Shown: piece after piece, positions 8,340-15,770 of the stretch | Numbering within the stretch: position 1 is the stretch's first letter | How the letters are laid out: each line of letters starts with the position of its first letter | NCBI GenBank assembly: GCA_036826375.1 | Contig: DAISWL010000007.1 | Location: forward strand, 1 to 37,759 | DNA from: DAISWL01 sp036826375 | Lineage (GTDB): Bacteria; Patescibacteriota; Saccharimonadia; Saccharimonadales; HK-STAS-PATE-42 | Length of the DNA: 37,759 nt | Direction: 5' to 3' | Position numbers and translations under genes: made by a program | Notes under the pieces: generated by a model | Told to the model about the DNA's origin: nothing | Seen by the model: the letters and a program-made list of their open reading frames with translations, nothing else | Database searches by the model: none

Positions 8340-8401
8340 AACACCCGGCCATCCAGCGGATAGCCGGGGTGTCATGGGTTCGAGCCCCATCTGGCCCTCC
8401 A
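8329..8401 (+). pseudogene. tRNA-Lys-like remnant with altered anticodon arm
   Basis: The acceptor stem (GGCCAG 8330-8335 with CTGGCC 8391-8396), T arm and CCA match tRNA-Lys. About 12 nt of the D arm are missing (GGCCAG joins directly to TTAGAACACC). The anticodon arm is replaced by an extended hairpin: CCCGGC (8344-8349) pairs with GCCGGG (8363-8368), and inside it ATCC pairs with GGAT around AGC. The first acceptor pair is lost. It is probably a decayed duplicate and not a functional tRNA. Confidence 0.7.
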
Positions 8402-8416
8402 CGATGCCGAAAAATG
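8367..8416 (+). repeat. 50-bp direct repeat, copy 2
   Basis: Exact copy of 8050-8099. It ends within the first codons of the DUF4386 gene (ATGCCGAAAAATG), which implies that this gene originally followed tRNA-Lys directly. Confidence 0.93.
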
Positions 8417-9108
8417 AAAACGCAATTAAGTTTAGTATGACCAATCACAGAAAAATATCACTAACAGCAGGTTTGTTTTATCTACTAACCTTTGTATCGA
8501 TTCCCACCTTGGCTATGTATGGGCCAATTAAAAGTGCTGAATTTATCACCAGTGCTAACTCTGATACCGGAGCAATAATAAGCGTTATTCTAGAAATAAT
8601 TGTAGCGTTGGCGGGCGTGGTTACTGCTGTAGTACTTTATCCGATACTAAAAAAACAGAGTCAAGGAATGGCCCTGGGGCTTGTCGCGTCTCGGATACTA
8701 GAGGCTGCCTCAATTTTTGTCGGTACAGTATTTATAATGGCAATAGTAACTCTACATCAAACAAATGCGGGGGTTAATTATCTAACTTCCAGCCATGTAC
8801 TTGCCATTCTTCATGATCGCATGTTCTTGCAAAGTCAGAGTTTTATGCCTGCTATCAATGATTTGTTGCTGGGTATACTGTTTTACAAATCACGTTTAGT
8901 GCCTCGCTCGCTTTCCCTGATTGGGGTTGTCGGAGCTTTTCCACTTTTAGCTGGCTATGTAGTAATAATGTTTAATGGCGCACCTCAACACGGCTCTCTA
9001 GCCGGGTTAGCAAGTTTGCTGGTGGCATTATTCGAGCTCTCACTCGGCATCTGGCTAGTCATCAAAGGTTTCGATGCTAAAGCTGTTGCTAGGCTAGAAT
9101 CCAAATAA
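8404..9108 (+). CDS. DUF4386-family membrane protein
   Basis: A 234-residue integral membrane protein with six or seven hydrophobic segments, matching the DUF4386 pattern (early LAGLFYL-type helix, here LTAGLFYLLTFVSIP, and a late VLAILHDRMFLQSQSF block). Function of the family is unknown. The start is taken as ATG 8404 (MPKNENAIK). ATG 8437 (MTNHRKIS) is also reasonable, while ATG 8374 would translate tRNA sequence. No ribosome-binding site is evident. The gene sits just downstream of the tRNA-like remnant. Confidence 0.8.
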   Translation: MPKNENAIKFSMTNHRKISLTAGLFYLLTFVSIPTLAMYGPIKSAEFITSANSDTGAIISVILEIIVALAGVVTAVVLYPILKKQSQGMALGLVASRILEAASIFVGTVFIMAIVTLHQTNAGVNYLTSSHVLAILHDRMFLQSQSFMPAINDLLLGILFYKSRLVPRSLSLIGVVGAFPLLAGYVVIMFNGAPQHGSLAGLASLLVALFELSLGIWLVIKGFDAKAVARLESK

Positions 9109-9226
9109 TAGTTTTACTTATAATCACGCGGTACAGATTACACATAGAGAATCCTTATGATCTTTAAACTATTTTGCAGATACATTATTAAACTTAAAAT
9201 AAGCAAGAACCACCATTCTTACGTGT

Positions 9227-9232
9227 TATAAT
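9227..9232 (+). promoter_or_regulatory. Extended -10 promoter of the secreted-protein gene pair
   Basis: TGTTATAAT (TATAAT at 9227-9232) ends 11 nt before the ATG at 9244. The bases between contain the iterated TAAGCTTA motif and no Shine-Dalgarno. Confidence 0.55.
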
Positions 9233-9243
9233 TAAGCTTAATA

Positions 9244-9765
9244 ATGCGAAGAATATCATATATTTTATTGACTTTAACTTTTCTTATGGCATCATCTGTT
9301 TCAGTTGGGGCTCAAGCTGAAGATTCCCTAACTCAAAAATATGCTGGCTCCTGCGAATTTATCAAGAATGATTTTAAAACTTACATCCGCCCAAATGATT
9401 TAAAGACCAGGCTTGAGCAAGTTAGAATCTATGAAAAAATAATTAGCGACCAGCAATCGATATACGATAGGCTTAAGGCGAATAACCAATATAGAGATGG
9501 CATGAAGCTTGCTGTGCAAAATCAAAAAGAAAATCTTAATAACTTTAAATCGAAGTTTGAATCTTACGATGATGTTTTAAAGAAGATACTGGCACTAGAT
9601 TGCCGGTCTAATGCTAGATTAACCTTTAATTTAATTAGTTCGGCCAGAACACTCAGAAACGAAAGCCAACAGATATTAGACAAGCAGAAAGTTTTAACTT
9701 CTGAAGGAGCTATGACCCTTAAGGAAGTAGTATCGAAACTAGAACCGAGGCTTAGCGAAAAATGA
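9244..9765 (+). CDS. Secreted coiled-coil protein of unknown function
   Basis: A 173-residue protein with a clear signal peptide (MRRIS, hydrophobic core, likely cleavage after VGAQA near residue 25). The mature part is mostly charged and helical, with coiled-coil-like heptads and two cysteines (CEF and CRS) that could form a disulfide. No family was recognised. Its end overlaps the next gene by 4 nt (ATGA), so the two are probably made together and may act together at the cell envelope. Confidence 0.75.
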   Translation: MRRISYILLTLTFLMASSVSVGAQAEDSLTQKYAGSCEFIKNDFKTYIRPNDLKTRLEQVRIYEKIISDQQSIYDRLKANNQYRDGMKLAVQNQKENLNNFKSKFESYDDVLKKILALDCRSNARLTFNLISSARTLRNESQQILDKQKVLTSEGAMTLKEVVSKLEPRLSEK

Positions 9766-10154
9766 TTAAGCATAGATTAAACGCAATTTTTTCTAAAGAT
9801 AGGAGCAGGCGCTTTAGGACTTCGATGGAATCTTTAAATATTATTCACGGTTTTATTTTTATCACAATTGTTTGCGGAGTTATAGTTACAAACTCTATAC
9901 TAATGTATCTAAGAAGTGATAGAAGCAAGTACGATTTATATAGACCCGGTCAAGATAAACCTCAGGAAATTACAATCGAAAATACGGTTAATGTTGATAA
10001 AACCGAGGATCAGCCAGTCTATCAAGATGAATTAGACAGTGTTATTGAGGAAGTGGAAAACGTCATAACTTCTCAGCAGGCATCACAAGCATTTAAAAAT
10101 GAAGATATAAATGATCAGAGGTTAATAAGACCAGATCTAAATTTAAATCCGTAA
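9762..10154 (+). CDS. Single-span membrane protein of unknown function
   Basis: 130 residues: a basic cytoplasmic N-terminus (KHRLNAIFSKDRSRRFR), one membrane helix at about 28-50 (IIHGFIFITIVCGVIVTNSI), then an acidic outer tail of about 80 residues with low complexity. The ATG overlaps the stop of the preceding secreted-protein gene, indicating translational coupling. Nothing in it points to a specific function; a membrane anchor or partner for the upstream protein is a guess. Confidence 0.7.
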   Translation: MIKHRLNAIFSKDRSRRFRTSMESLNIIHGFIFITIVCGVIVTNSILMYLRSDRSKYDLYRPGQDKPQEITIENTVNVDKTEDQPVYQDELDSVIEEVENVITSQQASQAFKNEDINDQRLIRPDLNLNP

Positions 10155-10185
10155 TGCTATCATAGTTGATTTTGACTCTGCTATT

Positions 10186-11064
10186 TTATCTTTTTCTTTT
10201 GGCTATTTTGGCATCATCAGAATTTGTCAAAACCATTTGAGTTGCTATATCTATTCCGCCCCTATCTAACCCCTGGTTTATTAGTTCTCTTAGTTTAGAA
10301 CCCGTCTCCAAAGAGTGACCAGTTTTAACCTTACCCCTAACACTGATTTCTATACCTGATGGGCCAAAATTGTTGACCATTTTAAATTGAGGTTTTTCTA
10401 ATATGAAACTTCCTAGCTCTGGATCTTCCATCAATTTTTCTCCAGCTTTATTAATTATATCTTTAGCTTTATCCAAGTCGGTTTTATAGCTCAGGCTAAG
10501 CTTAATGTTAATGACCACTGGGTTCTTGCTGTGATTCACAACTATATCCACTACACTGTGGGGTATGTAATAAGTTTTATCATCGGTATCTGTTAGAGTA
10601 GTTATTCTTAGCCCCACATCTTGAACTGTCCCACTGATACCAGCTAGCGTGACCCAATCTCCGACTCGGTACTGGTTCTCTGCTATTACAAAACTACCAC
10701 TTAAGAGATCTTTAATAAAACTTTGTACCCCAAAACCAATGATCGCCCCAGCTATACCGGCACTTGCTAAAAATGGGGCAAGGCTTATTCTAAGTTCGCT
10801 CAAAATAAGAACTACCACCAGGATATCCGAGACTGCTCGTACAACAGAATGCAAGATAGATGCTATAGTATGTCTTCTTTTAGCTAGGTCACTCTTGCCA
10901 TATTTGTGACCTGGTTCAATTTTACTCCTAACGTATAGATTAATTAACTTATATGCAATCTGCCTCAGGAGATAGCATCCTGCTATAATGAATAAAATGC
11001 TAAACAGGTGATCTTTGTAAAAAATGATGACTTTATCACCAAGGCTAGAAAAAAATTGATCCAT
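10186..11064 (-). CDS. Small-conductance mechanosensitive channel (MscS family)
   Basis: A 292-residue MscS-type channel that opens on membrane tension. Two helices precede the Ala/Gly-rich pore helix (APFLASAGIAGAIIGFGVQSF). The MscS beta domain follows (RVGDWVTLAGISGTVQDVGLRITTL), then the alpha/beta C-terminal domain. The start is ATG 11064 (MDQFFSSLG), because a TATAAT on this strand (11079-11074) ends 9 nt before it; an upstream in-frame ATG would lie before the promoter. The gene is divergent from the TsaC-TrmB gene, sharing a 40-bp gap. Confidence 0.92.
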   Translation of the reverse strand: MDQFFSSLGDKVIIFYKDHLFSILFIIAGCYLLRQIAYKLINLYVRSKIEPGHKYGKSDLAKRRHTIASILHSVVRAVSDILVVVLILSELRISLAPFLASAGIAGAIIGFGVQSFIKDLLSGSFVIAENQYRVGDWVTLAGISGTVQDVGLRITTLTDTDDKTYYIPHSVVDIVVNHSKNPVVINIKLSLSYKTDLDKAKDIINKAGEKLMEDPELGSFILEKPQFKMVNNFGPSGIEISVRGKVKTGHSLETGSKLRELINQGLDRGGIDIATQMVLTNSDDAKIAKRKR

Positions 11065-11073
11065 AACATAACC

Positions 11074-11079
11074 ATTATA
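11074..11079 (-). promoter_or_regulatory. -10 box of the mscS gene
   Basis: TATAAT read on the minus strand ends 9 nt before the start codon at 11064, and no Shine-Dalgarno fits between. This supports a leaderless or near-leaderless transcript. Confidence 0.55.
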
Positions 11080-11104
11080 ACAGATAGAATTTATTAAACT
11101 TAAA

Positions 11105-12346
11105 ATGAAAACAACAAACAATATTTTAGATAGCTCGGTAGTTGACGTATTGAAGAATAATCAGTTGGCTATTTTTAAATCTGATACAATTTATGGGATA
11201 TTCGCTTCCGCTTTAAGCTTAAGGGCTTATCAAAACTTAATTAAGGTTAGGCCGAAATCAGCAGGAAAATATTACATTGTTCTAATTTCTGGCAAACAAG
11301 ATGCCCTCAGCTTAGGAATCTCAGAAGATGATTTCAACCGGGTCAGCAGCCTCTGGCCAGGTTCAGTAACTGTGCTTCTTAAAACTAATAACAACAAATA
11401 TGCTCATTTAACCAATTCAGATGGCCAGATCGGCATCAGGTTACCCGGAGATAAAAACCTAAGAAAGTTATTAAGCTTAACTGGTCCGTTGTTGGCGCCG
11501 AGTGCTAACCCTGAAGGTCAAATCCCAGCTTCTAATATAGAGCAGGCTCAAAGCTATTTTAGTGATTCAGTTCAACTTTATGTTGATTCGGGAGAGGTTA
11601 GTTTAAATCAGCCGCCTTCCACAGTGATTGATATTGATGCTAACTTAAACTTAAGTTTGGTTCGTGAAGGCGCGGTTGATTTTCATTTTATAAAAAATAA
11701 GCTTAAACTCAAAAGACCATACAAAAAACGTAAACTCCATAAATTCAGTTTATTTGAAGATTCTAAACTTTGTTTTGAAGCTAGTGAGTTTAAATTCAGC
11801 GAAGCTACTAACAACTTCTCTGAAATAAACTTAGAGGTTGGTGCCGGTACGGGAGATCTCAGCTTTGGCTTAGCAAAAAAATATCCCAATCAACTTTTCA
11901 TAGCCACTGATGTTAAGGCTGATAGATTAGTTCAAGGTGCTACGAAAGCTCAAAAACAAGGTTTGGTGAATCTCATCTTTTTGAGAATAAATATGAGTAG
12001 CCTACTAAACTTAATACCAGCTAAATCGCTTTCAAACATTTGGATAACTTTTCCAGATCCGATGCCAAAAGATAGGCAAGAAAAACACAGGCTGGTCAAT
12101 CAACATTTCTTAAAAATCTATAAAGAACTATTAAAACAGGGTGGCGAAATTCTATTCAAAACTGATGATAAACCCCTCTTTGATTATGGTTTGGAGTGCA
12201 TCGGTAATTCGGCTGGGCAAATAGATGCCCTCAGTTTTGATTTGCATCAAAGCAATCTCCCTGAAGATTATAAAATCACCACCGTTTACGAACGTAAGTT
12301 TATTAATGGCGGTAAACCTATAAATTTTATTAAGTTTAGGTTATAG
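11105..12346 (+). CDS. Fusion of TsaC/Sua5-type t6A enzyme and TrmB methyltransferase
   Basis: This 413-residue protein joins two tRNA-modification enzymes. Residues 1 to about 195 are a YrdC/TsaC domain, which makes threonylcarbamoyl-AMP for t6A37: FKSDTIYGI, WPGSVTVLL, GIRLPG, LLAPSANPEG and STVIDID are present. Residues about 205-413 are TrmB, which makes m7G46: the SAM-binding motif EVGAGTG (244-250) and the signature FPDPMPKDR (about 316) are present. The linker is very Lys-rich. The reading frame is uninterrupted, so this is a true fusion and not two neighbouring genes. Both domains look complete. The 3' end overlaps the convergent PIN toxin gene by 6 bp. Confidence 0.93.
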   Translation: MKTTNNILDSSVVDVLKNNQLAIFKSDTIYGIFASALSLRAYQNLIKVRPKSAGKYYIVLISGKQDALSLGISEDDFNRVSSLWPGSVTVLLKTNNNKYAHLTNSDGQIGIRLPGDKNLRKLLSLTGPLLAPSANPEGQIPASNIEQAQSYFSDSVQLYVDSGEVSLNQPPSTVIDIDANLNLSLVREGAVDFHFIKNKLKLKRPYKKRKLHKFSLFEDSKLCFEASEFKFSEATNNFSEINLEVGAGTGDLSFGLAKKYPNQLFIATDVKADRLVQGATKAQKQGLVNLIFLRINMSSLLNLIPAKSLSNIWITFPDPMPKDRQEKHRLVNQHFLKIYKELLKQGGEILFKTDDKPLFDYGLECIGNSAGQIDALSFDLHQSNLPEDYKITTVYERKFINGGKPINFIKFRL

Positions 12347-12730
12347 ATCAATCATTTCCTCGGGTTTTATGATTTTGAGTTTACCGGTTTGCTCTAAGCT
12401 TAAAAAATCTTGGTCAAGAGTTATCAGGTAATCGACTTTTTGTTCTAGCGCTAGGCTTAATATTGGGTCATCACTATGATCTCTGGTAAGTTTTTTAATC
12501 TCTTTTACCTCTGCAATTATTGCCAGAGATTTATAAAATGAGGAAATGGATTTTACTTTGCTTTTACTAAGCTTAAGTTTAGTTTTCAGAATTCTTTCTA
12601 GTTCATTTATTAAATAACTAGATAAAATAATTTGATGCTCTAGTGAGAAGCTATTCTTTAAAAACCAGATGCCTCTGCGATTAGCCAGCAGGGTAATCGC
12701 CGCGCTCGTATCGATAACAACTCTACTCAC
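12341..12730 (-). CDS. PIN-domain toxin (VapC-like)
   Basis: A 129-residue PIN-domain ribonuclease. The acidic metal-binding residues are visible: VVIDTSAA near the start, ELERIL mid-protein, and DDPILSLALEQKVDYLITLDQDFL with its trio of aspartates. It closely follows a ribbon-helix-helix antitoxin gene (6-bp gap), as expected for a type II toxin-antitoxin pair. It probably cleaves RNA; the target is not evident. The stop codon lies inside the end of the convergent TsaC-TrmB gene. Confidence 0.87.
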   Translation of the reverse strand: MSRVVIDTSAAITLLANRRGIWFLKNSFSLEHQIILSSYLINELERILKTKLKLSKSKVKSISSFYKSLAIIAEVKEIKKLTRDHSDDPILSLALEQKVDYLITLDQDFLSLEQTGKLKIIKPEEMIDL

Positions 12731-12736
12731 AATTTT

Positions 12737-12991
12737 CTATTTTCTACTAAGCTTAATATCTTTTGTTAATTTAGTAATTCCAGTGTTACCGATATAACCA
12801 TTGTCTGCTAGGGCCAGTTGAAGCTCGCCTGCAACATCTAACTGTCCTGTTTGAGTGAGGCTACGGGTATAGGCAAGGGCCGCCCTTTTAATAAGCTCAC
12901 TTCGGGTTGAAAATTCTTTTTTGGCGGCTTGATCTATTAATTTTAATAGCTCACTGGGGATGCTCATGCTAATTGTTGTTGTTTTACTCAT
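12737..12991 (-). CDS. Ribbon-helix-helix antitoxin
   Basis: An 84-residue protein with an N-terminal RHH/CopG-type fold (TTTISMSIPSELLKLIDQ, then FSTRSELIKRAAL). Such proteins bind DNA as dimers and neutralise the toxin with their C-terminus. The start is ATG 12991, because TATAAT on this strand (13003-12998) lies 6 nt upstream; a longer in-frame start would precede the promoter. The promoter lies in an imperfect AT-rich palindrome (ATTG...CAAT) that may be an autoregulatory operator. Confidence 0.85.
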   Translation of the reverse strand: MSKTTTISMSIPSELLKLIDQAAKKEFSTRSELIKRAALAYTRSLTQTGQLDVAGELQLALADNGYIGNTGITKLTKDIKLSRK

Positions 12992-12997
12992 AATTGT

Positions 12998-13003
12998 ATT
13001 ATA
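12998..13003 (-). promoter_or_regulatory. -10 box of the RHH/PIN operon
   Basis: TATAAT on the minus strand, 6 nt before the antitoxin ATG, within an imperfect palindrome ATTG-ATTA...AATA-CAAT. Leaderless transcription and self-repression are likely. Confidence 0.5.
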
Positions 13004-13098
13004 TATGTAATCAATATAAAGTTCAATAGTTATTTTTGCAACCAAAAATCACTAGCTATGTTATAATAACTATCATTCAGCCGGTTATTCATATATAC

Positions 13099-13191
13099 GG
13101 AGGAGTACCCAAGTGGCTGAAGGGGCGGCTTTGCTAAAGCTGTAGATCGGAGCAATCTGGTGCGAGGGTTCGAATCCCTCCTCCTCCGCCA
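13099..13191 (+). tRNA. tRNA-Ser (anticodon GCT)
   Basis: 93 nt with the long variable arm typical of class II serine tRNAs (TAGATCGGAGCAATCTGG region). Acceptor GGAGGAG/CTCCTCC, anticodon stem CGGCT/AGCTG around TTGCTAA (anticodon GCT), T arm GAGGG-TTCGAAT-CCCTC, discriminator G, encoded CCA. A TATAAT at 13062-13067 is the likely -10 box. Confidence 0.96.
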
Positions 13192-13262
13192 ATTCTTTAT
13201 TCTGTAAAATAATGTTAGATTAAACCTTTCAATATCGATAAACGTTTTTTGTAATAATCCCC

Positions 13263-13288
13263 AACTTCGAGCAGTACTAATTAACAGA
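13263..13288 (+). promoter_or_regulatory. Candidate ECF promoter, copy 1
   Basis: AACTTC (13263-13268), 15 bp, ACAGA (13284-13288), 34 nt before the sigma-factor start. The same two elements with the same spacing occur before the secreted protein at 14889. AACTT-type -35 boxes are common for ECF sigma factors. A TATACT at 13298-13303 could be a second, sigma70-type -10. Confidence 0.5.
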
Positions 13289-13321
13289 AGCCTAAGGTAT
13301 ACTTAAGCTTAAGTAATAATT

Positions 13322-13882
13322 ATGAGTAATCAAAAAGATCAAGCTTTAGTTGAATTAATATCTGAAAAAGATGATAGGGAGGCTCTAAAAATTTTAATAG
13401 AGCGCTATCAGGCTCCCCTAGAGCGCTATCTGCTTAGAATTGGAGTTAACAATCACGATTGTGATGATGTGCTGCAAAATACAATGATAAAAATGTATAT
13501 TAATATTAATTCTTATAATGAGCTTAAGGGCACGTTTTCATCTTGGCTTTACAGAATAACTCATAACGAGGCTCAATCATTCTTCAAAAAAAATAAAAGA
13601 AGTTTAACGGTTGATGACGAAACCTGGTGGGAGGCAATTAAAAGCGATGAAGATTTGGGCGAATCGGCAAATAACTCTCAACTGAAAGGTGCGATATCCA
13701 CAGCTCTTAATAAACTCAACCAAAAGTATAGCGAACCCTTAACCCTGCATTTTCTAGAAGGTAAAAGCTATCAAGAAATCGGCTACATCTTAAAAATACC
13801 AACTTCCACAGTAGGAGTCAGAATCAACAGGGGAAAAGCTAAACTTAAGGTAACTTTAAAGCAATGGAAAGGGGATGCGTAA
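13322..13882 (+). CDS. ECF-family RNA polymerase sigma factor
   Basis: A 186-residue sigma factor with region 2 (LIERYQAPLERYLL, DDVLQNTMIKMY, FSSWLYRITHNEA) and region 4 (LNQKYSEPLTLHFLEGKSYQEIG, then the recognition helix IPTSTVGVRINRGKAKLK). Regions 1.1 and 3 are absent, which is diagnostic for ECF. The next gene encodes a membrane protein two nucleotides downstream, the usual arrangement for an anti-sigma factor. A shared promoter pair suggests that it activates its own gene and the secreted protein at 14889. Confidence 0.93.
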   Translation: MSNQKDQALVELISEKDDREALKILIERYQAPLERYLLRIGVNNHDCDDVLQNTMIKMYININSYNELKGTFSSWLYRITHNEAQSFFKKNKRSLTVDDETWWEAIKSDEDLGESANNSQLKGAISTALNKLNQKYSEPLTLHFLEGKSYQEIGYILKIPTSTVGVRINRGKAKLKVTLKQWKGDA

Positions 13883-13884
13883 AA

Positions 13885-14643
13885 ATGAAAACTACAAAAA
13901 AAGATGCAGATATAAAAAATATTAAAGATCTTTCAGGATCAGTTCTTGAAGCTATTGATAGTAAAAAAATTAAACCAGATAGTAAAAATAAAATATTCTA
14001 CCGAAGTATCAGCTTGTATGGCCTAATGGCTATCGGGATCTTTTTATTAAGTTTAATAATATTGATAACGGTCAATACCTTCAATAGAAGTTTGTTTTTA
14101 GAGGCATCTTTAAGAGATCAAAAACTAATGGCTATTTTCGCCGCCGTACCCTGGCCGTTAGTTCTAGTCAGTTTAGTTGGCTTGGGCGTCACTTCTTTTC
14201 TTATAACTAAAACAGATTATGGCTATAAATATAGAAAAGTAGTAATTATTCCAGTTATAGTTATGGCGGTAACTATATTTGCAGGAATGGTTTATGCTGG
14301 TGGCGCCAGACATGCAGTTGGAGATGATTACAGGATAGAAAATCAAGATCAGCAGGGAATAATTAAGTTTAATGGCAGGGTGCTGAGTGTTGAAAATTCT
14401 GAGACAAGTGATCAACAAAAGATAGTAGTTAAACCTAAATCAGGCAAAGAACAGATGTTAATAATCAACTCAAAAACAAGATGTCATCCCGCAGATTGTC
14501 AGAATCTGAACCTTAAAGAAGACCTGCCGGTTGCTGGCTGGGGTAAAAAATCTGAAGATGGCGAAATTACGGTATCAGATATTTTCATAAAACCTCGGGG
14601 GCCCGGGATGAATAAGCCTGATCCCGGGGGTATGAATCCCTAA
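13885..14643 (+). CDS. Membrane protein, probable anti-sigma factor
   Basis: 252 residues: a cytoplasmic N-terminal segment of about 45 residues, three membrane helices (about 45-66, 82-110 and 118-140), and an outer domain of about 110 residues that looks beta-rich and carries a CHPADC motif. Its position directly after an ECF sigma gene suggests an anti-sigma or sensor role. No classical zinc-binding anti-sigma motif (HxxxCxxC) is visible, so this rests on context. The start is ATG 13885, 10 nt after AAGGGG; an earlier in-frame ATG (13864) overlaps the sigma gene. Confidence 0.72.
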   Translation: MKTTKKDADIKNIKDLSGSVLEAIDSKKIKPDSKNKIFYRSISLYGLMAIGIFLLSLIILITVNTFNRSLFLEASLRDQKLMAIFAAVPWPLVLVSLVGLGVTSFLITKTDYGYKYRKVVIIPVIVMAVTIFAGMVYAGGARHAVGDDYRIENQDQQGIIKFNGRVLSVENSETSDQQKIVVKPKSGKEQMLIINSKTRCHPADCQNLNLKEDLPVAGWGKKSEDGEITVSDIFIKPRGPGMNKPDPGGMNP

Positions 14644-14823
14644 ATAAAGATTTTTGAAATAAATATTAAACTTAAGGCGTAGTATTAACTGAAGGGGCAG
14701 AAATAACCTCTTCAAAAAGCAGTAAGATCAGTAAAAAAGTAGTAAACAATAAATCTTCACAAATCATAAGAAAGTATCAGAATCCATTCAGGCCTGACGC
14801 TAAGCTTAAGGTGAACCAAAAAG

Positions 14824-14849
14824 AACTTCTACTTAACCGATCTTACAGA
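14824..14849 (+). promoter_or_regulatory. Candidate ECF promoter, copy 2
   Basis: AACTTC (14824-14829), 15 bp, ACAGA (14845-14849), 39 nt before ATG 14889. Same elements and spacing as at 13263-13288. Confidence 0.5.
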
Positions 14850-14888
14850 CTTAATTAGCAAATAACTAACTTTCGTTTAAGGAGAAAA

Positions 14889-15425
14889 ATGAAACTAACT
14901 AAAAAACAATTAATTTCAGCAGCAATAGTAACGGTTCTGGCTGGAGGCATCGGCCTGACCAGCGTGGCGAGCGTATCAGCTCAGCAAGCCAATCAAGATA
15001 GGGGGGATAGCATCGCTCAGCGAATAGCCACTAAGTTTAACTTAAATAAAGATGAAGTTAAAGCGGAGCTAGATGCCCAGCGAGAAGAAGATAGAACAAC
15101 TCACGAAGCCGAAATGAAAACCAAGCGTGAGGAGCATCTTCAAAAATTAGTTGATGCCAAAACTATAACTGCAGAACAAAAAACTGCAATTATTGCCAAG
15201 CAAGATGAAATTCACACCAAAATGGAAGAGCTCAGAAATAACGGTAAAACTAGAGATGAGAACAAAGATGCCATGAAGGCTCTTCACGATGAATTTAAAA
15301 CTTGGGCCCAGTCTCAGAATATCAATTTAGATGATATCCGCCCAGATTTTAAAGGTAAGGGATCTAAAGGAATGCACCGCGGGGGAATGATGGGCGATAA
15401 GGAGGATGCTCCTGAAGATAACTAA
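14889..15425 (+). CDS. Secreted helical Spy/DUF2680-like protein
   Basis: A 178-residue protein with a signal peptide (MKLTKKQ, hydrophobic core, likely cleavage after VSA near residue 31). The mature region is charged and helical, with repeated Glu/Lys segments (AQRIATKFNLNKDEVKAEL, LVDAKTITAEQKTAI) reminiscent of DUF2680 or Spy/CpxP-type envelope proteins. The tail is rich in Gly, Met, His and Asp. A good AAGGAG site lies 6 nt before the ATG. It follows the sigma/anti-sigma pair, has the matching candidate promoter and is followed by a terminator, so it is probably an output of that envelope-stress-like circuit. Confidence 0.75.
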   Translation: MKLTKKQLISAAIVTVLAGGIGLTSVASVSAQQANQDRGDSIAQRIATKFNLNKDEVKAELDAQREEDRTTHEAEMKTKREEHLQKLVDAKTITAEQKTAIIAKQDEIHTKMEELRNNGKTRDENKDAMKALHDEFKTWAQSQNINLDDIRPDFKGKGSKGMHRGGMMGDKEDAPEDN

Positions 15426-15467
15426 AACCAGTAATTAGATTAAACTTAATAATTTGATACGGTTTTT

Positions 15468-15502
15468 AATAACGCCCCCTTGGAGGGGCGTTATTCTATT
15501 TA
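15468..15502 (+). terminator. Intrinsic terminator after the Spy-like gene
   Basis: An 11-bp perfect stem, AATAACGCCCC (15468-15478) with GGGGCGTTATT (15485-15495), six-base loop, followed by a weak U-rich tail (CTATTT). Confidence 0.75.
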
Positions 15503-15566
15503 GCTTAATTACGAATAGAGTTTTTTGCTCGTGTGCATAGAACATCTTACGTATTTTATGTGGGCT

Positions 15567-15703
15567 GTTGCTTTTTTGTTTATGGACAAAAAAGTAACCA
15601 AAAAAACCATTTGGCCTCAATTCCGCATTACTGTTTTCACATTCCTTGGTGAGGGTATAGAGAAGGGCAGAAGGTCTCGGCCGTCCTTCTAAGAAAGTTT
15701 ACT
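15567..15703. repeat. Dispersed intergenic repeat, copy A
   Basis: Shares several blocks in the same order with 27007-27182: TTTTTTGTTTATGGA, AGTAACCAAAAAAACC, a TTGGCC...CGCATTAC block, TGAGGGTATAGA with GGAAGGTC/AGAAGGTC, and CCTTCTAAGAA. The left part folds as a hairpin (CTTTTTTGT, six-base loop, ACAAAAAAG). No protein is supported. It fills part of the 537-bp gene-free stretch 15426-15962. Confidence 0.75.
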
Positions 15704-15770
15704 AATTCAGAAAATAGTAGCCGCTACTTTTATCGATAAAAGTCAAGCAGCCCTTCTTTACTTGTGCAGA

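Noticed and set aside
15435..15620. 61-codon minus-strand ORF across the terminator and repeat A
   Set aside because: It reads through a terminator hairpin and a dispersed non-coding repeat, so it is a chance frame.
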